A DNA stretch of 38,650 nucleotides from UBA1195 sp045598025 (GTDB lineage Bacteria; Bacteroidota; Bacteroidia; Bacteroidales; WCHB1-69), in NCBI GenBank assembly GCA_045598025.1, contig JAZLLH010000040.1:1-38650 (forward strand). The letters run 5' to 3'. The notes under the pieces were generated by a model. The model did no database searches and had not been told where the DNA came from. It saw nothing but the letters and a program-made list of their open reading frames with translations. Positions within the stretch are counted from its first letter, which is position 1, and each line of letters opens with the position of its first letter. The position numbers and the translations under genes were made by a program. Positions 1 through 8,022 of this stretch are shown piece by piece.

Positions 1-1
1 T

Positions 2-910
2 AACGGTTACACCGCCTTCACCACCGACGGCAACGCCACCGTTACCCAAGGCTTCCTCTACGCACCCTTCGGCGAGATACCCACCCCATACGCCCCCTTA
101 TGGCAAAACGGCGTAATGCCCAAATACACCTTCAACGCCAAGGAACTCGACGAACAAGCCGGTATGTACTACTACGAAGCGAGATACATGGCCCCGCCAA
201 CGTTTATAAGTCGGGATCCGATGTTTGAGAAATACTTCTGGATGTCTCCGTACGCGTATTGTGCGAACAATCCGGTGAAGTATGTGGATCCGACGGGAGA
301 AGATGTCAGAATAACAGGATATGATAGGAAAACAGCATACAAAGAATTCAAAAAAGGAGCAACTCGCTATGATGTCCAGATCCGTATGAATAGACATGGT
401 GATATCAAAGGTCGTTATGTTGGAAACGGTACAATGTCTGCTGAAGCCAAGATGGTTATGGATGCTATCGGAGACCATAGTGCGAAAGTGCTTATTAACA
501 CAACGTATGGCTCAATTACTGAAAATGAGGCAGTATTTATTGGAGGCGCTTTCTTGGGATCAGTTCTGAATAATGACGGAACAGCCGAGGCCCATCAGGA
601 TGTAAATCCGGGTGACTTGAAAAAAATAAGTGATTTTTACGGCAAGCCTGGGCAAGATATGCTTCATGAGGTTACAGAAGCATATCAGGGCGCGAAAATA
701 GCTCAGCAATTAGGTCGTTCTATCTGTAATTCTCAAGAAGATAAGGATGTTTATGACTGGGTTCATGGTATGGCTATTCCTCAATCGGGAGAGATTTTTG
801 GACCATATCCTGTGACAAATGGATTGTCAACAGAATACGGAGGTACATTAATGGGTATCAGATGGAATGTCAAAAATACTAATGGAGAGGAAGTGTTAAT
901 AAAACAATAA
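2..910 (+). CDS. RHS-repeat core protein, 3' end only (gene runs off the left edge)
   Basis: The frame is open from base 2 to the TAA at 908-910, so the start lies outside the window and about 302 C-terminal residues are visible. The beginning shows the RHS-associated core: an LYAPFGE segment, then NAKELDE, YYYEARYM, SRDP and the closing motif YCANNPVKYVDPTGED. RHS proteins are large secreted or surface shells whose variable C-terminal tip often carries an effector. The tip after PTGED is about 205 residues. It contains MLHEVTEAYQGA, an HExxE-like segment that could be a degenerate zinc-metallopeptidase motif, but I do not recognise a named toxin. The core part uses C-ending, GC-rich codons, whereas the tip is AT-richer, which fits tip exchange by recombination. 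An IS begins one base after the stop. No immunity-like gene follows. The RHS assignment is firm; the tip function is open. Confidence 0.88.
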   Translation, partial: NGYTAFTTDGNATVTQGFLYAPFGEIPTPYAPLWQNGVMPKYTFNAKELDEQAGMYYYEARYMAPPTFISRDPMFEKYFWMSPYAYCANNPVKYVDPTGEDVRITGYDRKTAYKEFKKGATRYDVQIRMNRHGDIKGRYVGNGTMSAEAKMVMDAIGDHSAKVLINTTYGSITENEAVFIGGAFLGSVLNNDGTAEAHQDVNPGDLKKISDFYGKPGQDMLHEVTEAYQGAKIAQQLGRSICNSQEDKDVYDWVHGMAIPQSGEIFGPYPVTNGLSTEYGGTLMGIRWNVKNTNGEEVLIKQ

Positions 911-924
911 ATGATTATCCGCAA
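911..924 (+). repeat. Left terminal inverted repeat of the IS1595-type element
   Basis: ATGATTATCCGCAA, an exact reverse complement of 1936-1949. It includes the first codons after the transposase stop, so the IS coding region reaches to within 4 bases of its end. Confidence 0.85.
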
Positions 925-1868
925 GTATGTGATGAGTTGTACAGCCGGTGTTCGAAAGTCGGTCGATACTTTATTGATGCGATGACCAGTCTTTCAAATG
1001 TTTTGTCCCCGAAATACATCCTGTTGAATTTATAGCAGAATTCGTCCAGATACGACTGGAGAAAATCCAGCTTTACCCCGTGATACATATCCTTGAACAG
1101 CGATTTGGCATTGGAAATGGCCACGTGAACCCAGGGAAGAATCTTCGGGGCATCTTTTCCGGGAACGGTCTGCCGTTCCGAACAGGCGACCACTTTTTCC
1201 ACGCCAATATGGGACGGCAGATTGTCCATCACCACCTTTTCCGCTGGATCAATGGACTGTCCTGCTTCCGACTTAAACGTAGATGACTCCAGATTCTGAA
1301 TGACTTTCATCTTTATATGACCGCATCTCCGGTTTTTCTTTCCTTTCTTTGGATTCTCAACAGGTTCGCTTTCAACCATGACCAGAACTTTCGCTTTTCG
1401 CTGGCTTCCGATTCCCCGTTTGAGAGGCGCATCGTCATCCGTCCTGTCTTCTGCCGTGATGTACCCTTCGTCAAGTTCGATGGTTTCCTTCAACTTGTAC
1501 TCGCTATCCCGTTGTCCCATCACGCTCCTGAGCTTGTGAAGCATTTCCCATATCGGCTGATACCTTTTGTGACCGAGTTGCCGTTGCAGCTCAGAAGCTG
1601 AAAAGGTCTTCTTTGTTGATGTCAGAAGATGGATGGCCGTGAACCAATACAGCAACGGCAGTTTGCTGCCGTGCATCACTGTACCAGAGGTCAATGTGGT
1701 TACATGATGGCAGCCGCTGCATTTCCAGCGTCTATTGTATTTGTCCCAAATATGCCTGGTGCCTCCGCATTTGGGACATACAAGGCCATCCTTTTCCCTT
1801 TGCTCTTTCAGATATCTGATGCAATCATCCTCAGAACCAAACTGTTTGTTAAACTCAAGTAATTTCAT
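915..1868 (-). CDS. IS1595-family transposase
   Basis: A 317-residue DDE-type transposase that mobilises the enclosing element. The N-terminus carries the family's zinc ribbon, seen as CPKCGG and CSGCHH about 18 residues apart (near residues 31-56). The catalytic core shows the first acidic motif in ETIELDEGYITAED, the second in VVMDNLPSHIG, and a third region in HVAISNAKSLFKDMYHG followed by LQSYLDEFCYKFNRM, which matches the ISXO2/IS1595 C-terminal signature. I chose the ATG at 1868 (MKLLEFN); the frame extends 15 bases further only through a TTG codon. No frameshift or internal stop is seen, so the enzyme could be active. Confidence 0.92.
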   Translation of the reverse strand: MKLLEFNKQFGSEDDCIRYLKEQREKDGLVCPKCGGTRHIWDKYNRRWKCSGCHHVTTLTSGTVMHGSKLPLLYWFTAIHLLTSTKKTFSASELQRQLGHKRYQPIWEMLHKLRSVMGQRDSEYKLKETIELDEGYITAEDRTDDDAPLKRGIGSQRKAKVLVMVESEPVENPKKGKKNRRCGHIKMKVIQNLESSTFKSEAGQSIDPAEKVVMDNLPSHIGVEKVVACSERQTVPGKDAPKILPWVHVAISNAKSLFKDMYHGVKLDFLQSYLDEFCYKFNRMYFGDKTFERLVIASIKYRPTFEHRLYNSSHTCG

Positions 1869-1935
1869 AAAGCATATTTTCAATGCTGCTAATGTACTAA
1901 AAAAATGCGTATCATCTCAGAAAATAAACACTTTT

Positions 1936-1949
1936 TTGCGGATAATCAT
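1936..1949 (-). repeat. Right terminal inverted repeat of the IS1595-type element
   Basis: TTGCGGATAATCAT, an exact reverse complement of 911-924. It lies about 70 bases upstream of the transposase start, so this is the promoter end of the element. Confidence 0.85.
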
Positions 1950-2031
1950 AAAAAGAAAAGTAATGGAGTCTATTCTGAATTCTGTATCGCATTGAAATTT
2001 TGACTACCTTTGCACTTTGTAATTCAACCAC

Positions 2032-2175
2032 ATGAGAAGTAACGAGTTCCACGGAAAAGGCAGCATCCGCTACAACGGCAGCGAACGCATCTGCTCCCGC
2101 CTGGGCGACCGGACCTTCAGTCTTGGATGCACATCCCTCTGTCAACATCCCCTTTTTAGGACAACTTTAATATAG
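2032..2175 (+). CDS. Short orphan reading frame, 47 residues, unknown; possible gene remnant
   Basis: An ATG 20 bases downstream of a TACCTTTG promoter-like box opens a frame of 47 codons ending in TAG. The translation begins MRSNEFHGKGSIRYNGSER and has no signal peptide, membrane segment or motif I know. The first 35 codons use C- and G-ending codons like the RHS core and unlike the AT-rich surroundings; the last dozen do not. This looks like the 5' end of a gene cut off by rearrangement rather than a finished small protein, but a real small gene cannot be excluded. Confidence 0.3.
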   Translation: MRSNEFHGKGSIRYNGSERICSRLGDRTFSLGCTSLCQHPLFRTTLI

Positions 2176-2251
2176 TCAAGCGTCCGATTTTCGGGGTGGG
2201 GGATTTGATATTAAAAGCAAAAAAATGACGTCATTGCATCGAAAATTTGTT

Positions 2252-2259
2252 TACTTTTG
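2252..2259 (+). promoter_or_regulatory. Bacteroidota -7 promoter box for the DUF1599 operon
   Basis: TACTTTTG matches TAnnTTTG exactly. A TTG at 2234-2236 could act as the -33 element, although the spacing is shorter than ideal. It leaves a leader of about 125 bases before the DUF1599 ATG. Confidence 0.5.
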
Positions 2260-2391
2260 CAAATTGAAATAAAAAAAAATACCGTTGGGATTTGGCGGTT
2301 TTAATAACCTCGGCTGCCAACTACGACGAAACTGTAAAACAAATTGATAGTAGAGGTTACCTTAATATTATAGGTTACCAAAAGATATTCC

Positions 2392-2955
2392 ATGGAAGAG
2401 ACCTTGAAAGAATTTGATGAAGTGATGGCCGTTTGTCGCGAGCTGTTTTTGAGAAAGATGGATGATTACGGACTGTCGTGGCGGGTGCTGCGTCCTCATT
2501 CCATAACGGATCAACTGTTTATCAAAGCCCAAAGAATCCGCAGCATAGAAGAAAAAGGCTGTCAGAAGGTAAGTGATATCGGTGACGATATCCGTTCGGA
2601 GTACATCGGCATCATCAACTATTCCGTGATGGCACAAATACAGTTGGAATACGGAGCCTCCTTGCCGGGCGGTGAGGAACTGGACAAGGAACGCGTGGCT
2701 TCTCTGTACGAAAAATACGTTCAAAATGCCAAGGACTTGCTTTTGAACAAGAACCACGATTATGATGAGGCTTGGAGACAGATGCGGGTATCCTCTTTTG
2801 TTGACATTATATTAATGAAGCTCATGCGTGTCAAGCAGATTGAGGACCACGACGGAAACACTTCTGTATCGGAAGGTTTGGCCGCCAATTATTACGATAT
2901 TTTCAATTATGCGGTATTTGCAATGATACATTTAAATAAAAATAATCGAATATGA
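2392..2955 (+). CDS. DUF1599 protein (nucleotide-modification-associated domain 1), internally duplicated
   Basis: A 187-residue soluble protein with no signal peptide. It contains two copies of the same roughly 60-residue unit: KMDDYGLSWRVLRPHS...DQLFIKAQRIRSIEE in the first half and KNHDYDEAWRQMRVSS...DIILMKLMRVKQIED in the second, each followed by a segment ending in a (F/I)NY(S/A)V helix. The DUF1599 family is linked by genome context to nucleotide or DNA-base modification, but no enzyme activity is established that I know of. The stop overlaps the next ATG (ATGA, 2952-2955), so the two are translationally coupled. The family call is secure; the function is not. Confidence 0.85.
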   Translation: MEETLKEFDEVMAVCRELFLRKMDDYGLSWRVLRPHSITDQLFIKAQRIRSIEEKGCQKVSDIGDDIRSEYIGIINYSVMAQIQLEYGASLPGGEELDKERVASLYEKYVQNAKDLLLNKNHDYDEAWRQMRVSSFVDIILMKLMRVKQIEDHDGNTSVSEGLAANYYDIFNYAVFAMIHLNKNNRI

Positions 2956-4307
2956 ATTACTACAATAGGAATAACTACGTCTCGAAAGAACGCCGCGGTA
3001 CGGCGTTCTACGTCCGTCATTTCTGCCGGATCTTCATCGGAGTGCTGTTTCTTTTTTCTGCCTATGTAAAAGGGGTAGACCCTTTCGGCTTCGGTCTGAA
3101 GATTGAAGAGTATTTCCATTCTTTCGGCATGAATTTCATGGTTCCGCTGTCCCTTCCCATTGCCTGCAGCATGTTGCTGGTGGAGTTTCTGATTGGTATT
3201 TCCATGCTGTTCAATATTCAGTTACGCATTTTTTCCTGGGTGCTGCTGCTGTTTATGAGTTTTTTTCTCGTGTTGACAGCCTATCTGGCATTTGCTCCTT
3301 CTGTGGTGGATTTGTTCAACCGCTTGGCCGGAACTTCCTATCAGCTGTTTGTTCCCAGTGATTGCGGGTGTTTTGGTGATTTTATCAAATTGACCAATAC
3401 CCAGACTTTTTTGAAAAACCTTCTCTTCCTGATACCCACCCTGGTCGTGTTTGCCGAACGCAAACGTTTCCGCTCTCAGGATTTTGCATATATTTCAGAA
3501 TGGGGTCCTCTGGCGGTAGGTTGTGTCTTTATACTGTTTATGGAGATTCATTGCCTGCGTCACGAGCCCTGGCATGATTTCCGTCCGTGGAAGGTGGGCC
3601 GTTTCATCGCTGCCGAAACCTATGCCGAACCTGCCCAAAAGGACTATGTGTTCCAATACCGTCATCGTCAGTCGGGGCAAATTCGGGAAATCACCATGGA
3701 TGAACTGGTGGAAATTTCCGAGGACAGTCTCAGAAACGCGGATCTGGAGATGAACTACGAATATGCAGACCGGGTGGAAAAAACCATTAAACCCGGAATT
3801 GATGCCCGTTTGTCAGATTTTTCCATGATGGATAATGAAACCAAGGAAGATATTCGGCAATCCGTCATAGAGTCGGGCGATTATCAGTTTGTGATGTTTT
3901 TCCGGGATGTGACCCGCTCTTCGCAGGTCCAATGGAAAAAACTCAATGAATTTGCACAGTCCTGTTCGAAGGCCGGTTTTGCTTTCTCCGCAGTTACCGC
4001 ATCTTTGCCATCCGAAGTGGAGGCATTGGCGGGCGCTTATCGGCTTCCCTATACTTTCTACTATTGCGATGCCACTCCGATGAAGACGGCGCTGCGTAAC
4101 AATCTCGGTCTGATTCTGCTGAAAGACGGTTATGTGCTGGACAAATGGAGTTTCCGCGATGTTCCTTCTTTCAACCGTTTCTTGAAGAAACAGAATGTGT
4201 ACAGCGAACGCCTGGCCGAATTCAAAACAAAATGTCCTCCTGTGCTGCCGAACGGTGAATTGCTGGACCTGTCGGCCACAGAGGATGAAAATCATAGCGA
4301 AAAATAG
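2952..4307 (+). CDS. BT_3928-family membrane protein: DoxX/MauE-like domain plus thioredoxin-like C-terminus
   Basis: A 451-residue protein. The N-terminal half has about four to five hydrophobic helices beginning near residue 20 (RIFIGVLFLFSAYVKG), typical of the DoxX/MauE fold, and carries a DCGCFGDF motif near residues 137-144 at the membrane face, as in MauE-like redox proteins. The C-terminal third (about 290-440) looks like a thioredoxin fold (QFVMFFRDV..., LILLKDGYVLDKWSF) but has no CxxC active site. It is coupled to the DUF1599 gene by a 4-base overlap and followed 11 bases later by nadE. In Bacteroides, as I recall, this family usually sits before tpiA and folE, so the nadE neighbour is a variant context. 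The role is probably redox or membrane-related, unproven. Confidence 0.82.
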   Translation: MNYYNRNNYVSKERRGTAFYVRHFCRIFIGVLFLFSAYVKGVDPFGFGLKIEEYFHSFGMNFMVPLSLPIACSMLLVEFLIGISMLFNIQLRIFSWVLLLFMSFFLVLTAYLAFAPSVVDLFNRLAGTSYQLFVPSDCGCFGDFIKLTNTQTFLKNLLFLIPTLVVFAERKRFRSQDFAYISEWGPLAVGCVFILFMEIHCLRHEPWHDFRPWKVGRFIAAETYAEPAQKDYVFQYRHRQSGQIREITMDELVEISEDSLRNADLEMNYEYADRVEKTIKPGIDARLSDFSMMDNETKEDIRQSVIESGDYQFVMFFRDVTRSSQVQWKKLNEFAQSCSKAGFAFSAVTASLPSEVEALAGAYRLPYTFYYCDATPMKTALRNNLGLILLKDGYVLDKWSFRDVPSFNRFLKKQNVYSERLAEFKTKCPPVLPNGELLDLSATEDENHSEK

Positions 4308-4318
4308 CATACATCATT

Positions 4319-5176
4319 ATGAACGAAGTTTTTTTGAATCACAATCAATTAGAGCAGTTCCGTTTTTTGGAAACGGAGGAAGAGATTTCTGCTGTGGTTA
4401 CCCGTATGCGGGAGCTGACCCGGGATTACATCCGGAATGCCCGCCTTCAGTCCCTTGTCGTCGGCATTTCCGGTGGAGTGGACAGTGCTTTCGCAGTCGC
4501 TCTTTTGCAGCCGGTATGTCATGAATTGGGTATTCCTCTGATTGGCCGTTCCATCACCATAGAGACCAACAAACCGGATGAAATTGAACGCTCGAAAGCA
4601 GTAGGCCGTTGTTTCTGTGATGATTTTGAGTATATTGATGCTACTGAACTCTATTTGAACATCAAACCCTTTATGACGGATCTGGAGGACGATATGCTTT
4701 CCAAACTCCGCATGGGGAACTGCAAGGCCCGTTTGCGCATGATGATGCTTTACGATTTGGCTCAGAAAGAAAAAGGCATGGTCATCGCCACGGACAACTT
4801 CACCGAATATCTGACCGGTTTCTGGACGCTACACGGCGATGTGGGGGATTATGCTCCTTTTATCCATTTGTGGAAAACGGAGGTGTACGAAGCCTGCCGA
4901 TATTTGTGTAAAAGTCTTCCTTCGGAGTCGGCCTCGGCCTTAATGTCCTGCGTGGATGCAGTCCCAACGGATGGCCTGGGTATTTCCAAATCGGATTTGG
5001 AACAGCTTGGAGCCGCTACGTATGAAGAGGTGGATAAAATGTTCTGGACATATCTGAACCATCCGGACAAATGGAAGGATCATGTGTTGATTCAGCGATA
5101 TCTGCGTTCCGAATACAAACGCAGGAATCCCACTATTATAGAGCGTTCCGTTCTGTTGGAGAAGCGCCCGTCGTGA
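4319..5176 (+). CDS. nadE: NAD+ synthase, stand-alone (ammonia-type) domain
   Basis: A 285-residue cytosolic enzyme that amidates deamido-NAD to NAD+ with ATP, the last step of NAD biosynthesis. The ATP-pyrophosphatase P-loop is SGGVDS at residues 51-56. The segment ATDNFTEYLTGFWTLHGDVG matches the synthetase motif that usually reads GTxNxxExxxGxxTxxGDxG, and KTEVYEACRYL follows at the expected spacing. There is no glutaminase (nitrilase-like) domain, so ammonia or a separate amidotransferase must supply nitrogen. It starts 11 bases after the BT_3928 gene and is likely the last gene of that operon. Confidence 0.9.
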   Translation: MNEVFLNHNQLEQFRFLETEEEISAVVTRMRELTRDYIRNARLQSLVVGISGGVDSAFAVALLQPVCHELGIPLIGRSITIETNKPDEIERSKAVGRCFCDDFEYIDATELYLNIKPFMTDLEDDMLSKLRMGNCKARLRMMMLYDLAQKEKGMVIATDNFTEYLTGFWTLHGDVGDYAPFIHLWKTEVYEACRYLCKSLPSESASALMSCVDAVPTDGLGISKSDLEQLGAATYEEVDKMFWTYLNHPDKWKDHVLIQRYLRSEYKRRNPTIIERSVLLEKRPS

Positions 5177-5337
5177 ACTCAGTCAAAAATGCTACATTTT
5201 ACCTATAATATAGAATTTGTTTAAATAATTTTACATAGCATTGTTTTACAGGTTGTTGGTTTTTGTATACCGCTTTTTAACATTTAGTGGTGAAAAAACT
5301 TTTTGAAAAAAAATACGGGAAGTAACATATATTTTTA

Positions 5338-5345
5338 TACTTTTG
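5338..5345 (+). promoter_or_regulatory. Bacteroidota -7 promoter box for the T9SS operon
   Basis: TACTTTTG matches TAnnTTTG in the 291-base gap between nadE and porP. No clear -33 TTTG lies at the usual distance. The transcript would have a leader of roughly 120 A-rich bases. Upstream, an AATGCTA...TAGCATT inverted repeat with a long loop lies within 5191-5246, too loose to call. Confidence 0.5.
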
Positions 5346-5467
5346 CCAATTAAAAAAAGTTTCTTTTATTCTTTTGGAAAAGAAGAACTTTTTGATGAAA
5401 ATAACGTATATATAAAGAAACCCTCTTGAATGGGAGTTTTTTGAGAGAACTTGTTAATGAGACAGAT

Positions 5468-6484
5468 ATGAATATTAAAAGGCTGTGGTTATCGTTGTTT
5501 GTGGTGTTGGCCGCTTTCACTTGTAAAGGTCAACAGGATCCTCAATTCTCGCAGTATATGTACAGCGATTTTTGTATTAATCCTGCCATTGCGGGCAGCG
5601 CAGGCATTTGCGCCACCACTTTGTTCAGACAGCAATGGGCCGGTTTTACGGATTCCTATATAGACGATGAAACCGGTGAAACCAAGACGACATCCACTTC
5701 TCCTCAGGAAATCGTTTTCAATCTGCACGCTCCTGTCCGTTTCCTTCACGGTGGAGTGGGAGCCTCCTTTTATCGCGATCAGGAAGGGCACCAGAACAAT
5801 ATCGACATCAAGTTGGCCTATGCGTACAAGATGAATATTGGAGGCGGTTTCCTGAATATCGGAGCTGCATTGCAGATGTCCAATCTTTCCCTGATGGGAG
5901 ACGAACTCCGTCCGAACGTAAGCGGAGACCCTTCCATTCCGACCAGTACGGTCAGCGACTTTTTTACGGATGTGGCTTTCGGTCTTTACTATAAGGACAA
6001 TTCTGACAAGTGGTATGCAGGTTTGAGTTGTACTCAGCTTCTCGGACATGAAGGCATCAATACCCACCAAAGTACCACGAGACACATTTACCTCATGGGC
6101 GGATATTCCTTCCCGTTGCCTTTCAATCCCAATTGGACCATCAAGCCGAGTTTCCTCATCAAGAGCGATATTTCGAAAACTCAGCTGGATCTGACCGTCT
6201 TGGGAGAATACGATAAAATCCTGTGGTGCGGTGTTTCCTATCGATTCATCGATGCTTTGTCTCTGATGTTCGGTGCACAGCCTTTCGTCCGCTCTACTTC
6301 GGCCATCCGTGGATTGCAGGTAGGTGTTGCTTACGATATCACTACCTCCAAATTGGGTTATACGCACGGCCGCAGTTTCGGTAGCCCCGAAATCATGCTG
6401 AAATACTGCTTCAATATTGTAACGCATCCGAGTGTGTATGGTTACAGAAATACGCACTACCTGGGCAACAGACCTGCCAGATAG
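5468..6484 (+). CDS. porP: Type IX secretion system outer-membrane protein PorP/SprF family
   Basis: A 338-residue outer-membrane beta-barrel. The signal peptide is MNIKRLWLSLFVVLAAFTCKGQ, and the mature protein opens with the family hallmark QDPQFSQYMY...NPAIAGS. Glycine/aromatic alternation continues to the C-terminus (SPEIMLKYCFN near the end). I chose the ATG at 5468 because it gives a clean signal peptide; the frame is open 42 bases further upstream. In Porphyromonas gingivalis PorP is needed for secretion and sits first in porPKLMN, exactly as here. PorP homologues can also serve as anchors for particular cargos. This is the operon's first gene, 45 bases before gldK. Confidence 0.93.
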   Translation: MNIKRLWLSLFVVLAAFTCKGQQDPQFSQYMYSDFCINPAIAGSAGICATTLFRQQWAGFTDSYIDDETGETKTTSTSPQEIVFNLHAPVRFLHGGVGASFYRDQEGHQNNIDIKLAYAYKMNIGGGFLNIGAALQMSNLSLMGDELRPNVSGDPSIPTSTVSDFFTDVAFGLYYKDNSDKWYAGLSCTQLLGHEGINTHQSTTRHIYLMGGYSFPLPFNPNWTIKPSFLIKSDISKTQLDLTVLGEYDKILWCGVSYRFIDALSLMFGAQPFVRSTSAIRGLQVGVAYDITTSKLGYTHGRSFGSPEIMLKYCFNIVTHPSVYGYRNTHYLGNRPAR

Positions 6485-6528
6485 TATATGAAAATTTTAC
6501 CAAGAAATAATTCAAAACTGTAATAGAT

Positions 6529-7968
6529 ATGAAAAAATCGGTTTTAATTTTAGGATGGGTCGCCATGATGTTTGTGATGGCATCCTGTAAAAATTCCGGT
6601 AACGGCCAGTTGGTCGGAGTACAAGACAGACCGGAATACGTGGAAGTCGTTCCTTTTGGAATGAAGAACATCCCTCTGGGCCATCTCCATATCGGTGGTG
6701 GCGAAGCAGATGACGCCTATTCTCAGACGTACGCTGCCAAAAATGTGACGGTCCAGGCCTTCTGGATGGACGAAACGGAAATCACAAACAACGAATACCG
6801 TCAGTTCGTGATGTGGGTCAGAGACTCAATCGCCCATGTCCTGTTGGGAGAAGCCGAGGTCGAAGATGAGAATGAACATTATCTCAAATATCGCAGAGGC
6901 GAGAACGAGGGCGAAGTCATTGAACCCAAACGTATCAATTGGGATACGCCTATCGATTGGGAGTCTGATAATGAAGAATATCAGCAGGTTCTCTCCAATC
7001 TTTACAGTTCTCCTGCCGGAAATGAACGTTATTACCATTATAAAGGAAAAGATCTCAACGTGAAAATGTTGAATTTCGAATACTGGTGGGTGGACCGCAG
7101 AGCCTATAAGGATCCCGAAGATCCCGAAGTGATGGGTGCTGCCTACAAGGAGTTCGACAACAATGATCCTTCCACCAAGGATATGGGTATGTTCTCAAAC
7201 CGTCCGACGGCTTACAATCAGGGAAAGAAGCCCTTCCTCCGCAAGGAAGTGGTCAATATCTATCCGGACACTTTGTGCTGGATTCATGACTTTACCTATT
7301 CTTTCAACGATCCTCTGACCGAAAACTATTTTTCGCATCCTGAATACGACTGGTATCCGGTTGTGGGTGTGAGCTGGAAACAGGCCCGCGCTTTCTGCGC
7401 CTGGCGTACGCAACTCCGCAACACTTATTTGACCGGCCGTGATTGGGCTTTCGAAAATGAATTCCGTCTGCCGAACGAAGTAGAGTGGGAGTGGGCTGCC
7501 AGAGGTTATCTGAGCGATTCTCCCTATCCATGGGGAGGTCCCTATATCCAGACTGAAAACGGATGCTTCCTTGGCAATTTCAAGCCGCAAAGAGGTAACT
7601 ATATGGCCGATGGTGGTGTACAAACCGTTATTGTTGCCCATTATCATCCGAACGACTGGGGATTGTACGATATGGCCGGAAACGTTTCCGAATGGTGTGA
7701 AGATGCTTACAGCGAATCCGCTTACAACTTCGCCCACGACTTGAATATGCAGTATACCTACTATGCGAAGGACAGCGATGCTCCTGTATTGAAGCGCAAA
7801 GTGGTCCGCGGCGGTTCCTGGAAAGACATCAGTTACTATCTGCAGACTTCCGTCCGTTCCTATTCCTATCAGGATACCGGAAAATCCTACATCGGATTCC
7901 GTTGTGTCCAGACTCTCTTGGGAAGAAACTACGGAGACAGCAAAACCACTTCCTCTAACATTTATTAG
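6529..7968 (+). CDS. gldK: T9SS ring lipoprotein GldK/PorK
   Basis: A 479-residue lipoprotein that with GldN forms the large periplasmic ring under the outer membrane. The signal peptide ends in the lipobox VMASC, with Cys20 as the predicted lipidation site. The body is a formylglycine-generating-enzyme-like (SUMF1) fold: FWMDETEITNNEYRQFV near residue 80, VVGVSWKQARAFCAWR, RLPNEVEWEWAARG, WGLYDMAGNVSEWCEDAY and VVRGGSWKD...IGFRCV. In GldK proteins this fold is thought to be structural rather than catalytic. The gene follows porP and precedes gldL by 54 bases. Confidence 0.95.
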   Translation: MKKSVLILGWVAMMFVMASCKNSGNGQLVGVQDRPEYVEVVPFGMKNIPLGHLHIGGGEADDAYSQTYAAKNVTVQAFWMDETEITNNEYRQFVMWVRDSIAHVLLGEAEVEDENEHYLKYRRGENEGEVIEPKRINWDTPIDWESDNEEYQQVLSNLYSSPAGNERYYHYKGKDLNVKMLNFEYWWVDRRAYKDPEDPEVMGAAYKEFDNNDPSTKDMGMFSNRPTAYNQGKKPFLRKEVVNIYPDTLCWIHDFTYSFNDPLTENYFSHPEYDWYPVVGVSWKQARAFCAWRTQLRNTYLTGRDWAFENEFRLPNEVEWEWAARGYLSDSPYPWGGPYIQTENGCFLGNFKPQRGNYMADGGVQTVIVAHYHPNDWGLYDMAGNVSEWCEDAYSESAYNFAHDLNMQYTYYAKDSDAPVLKRKVVRGGSWKDISYYLQTSVRSYSYQDTGKSYIGFRCVQTLLGRNYGDSKTTSSNIY

Positions 7969-8022
7969 TAATTTACAGATAATCAATATCAGTTTATAAT
8001 ACAAAAAAAACAAACACAAATC

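Larger units (their letters stand above)
911..1949 (-). mobile_element. IS1595-family insertion sequence, apparently intact
   Basis: The element is bounded by perfect 14-bp terminal inverted repeats (ATGATTATCCGCAA at 911-924 and its reverse complement at 1936-1949) around one transposase gene on the minus strand, giving 1039 bp in total. The flanking 8 bases (AACAATAA left, AAAAAGAA right) match at only 6 of 8 positions in A-rich sequence, so I see no convincing target-site duplication. The left end abuts the stop codon of the RHS gene. Confidence 0.85.
1950..2391. other. Intergenic stretch between the IS and the DUF1599 gene
   Basis: About 440 bases without a recognisable gene. It holds a TACCTTTG box at 2005-2012, a short orphan reading frame (2032-2175) with GC-rich codons like those of the RHS core, and a second TACTTTTG box at 2252-2259. 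The rest is AT-rich and shows no terminator-like hairpin. It may be the decayed far flank of the accessory region. Confidence 0.5.

Noticed and set aside
903..1957. Possible 8-bp target-site duplication of the IS
   Set aside because: The flanks AACAATAA and AAAAAGAA agree at 6 of 8 positions only because both are A-rich.
5191..5246. AATGCTA ... TAGCATT inverted repeat upstream of porP
   Set aside because: The 7-bp arms are about 40 bases apart in AT-rich DNA, within chance expectation, and there is no T tract or overlap with the promoter box.
5489..6457. 322-codon minus-strand open frame
   Set aside because: It is antisense to porP, which has a clear signal peptide and family motif; the antisense product has none.
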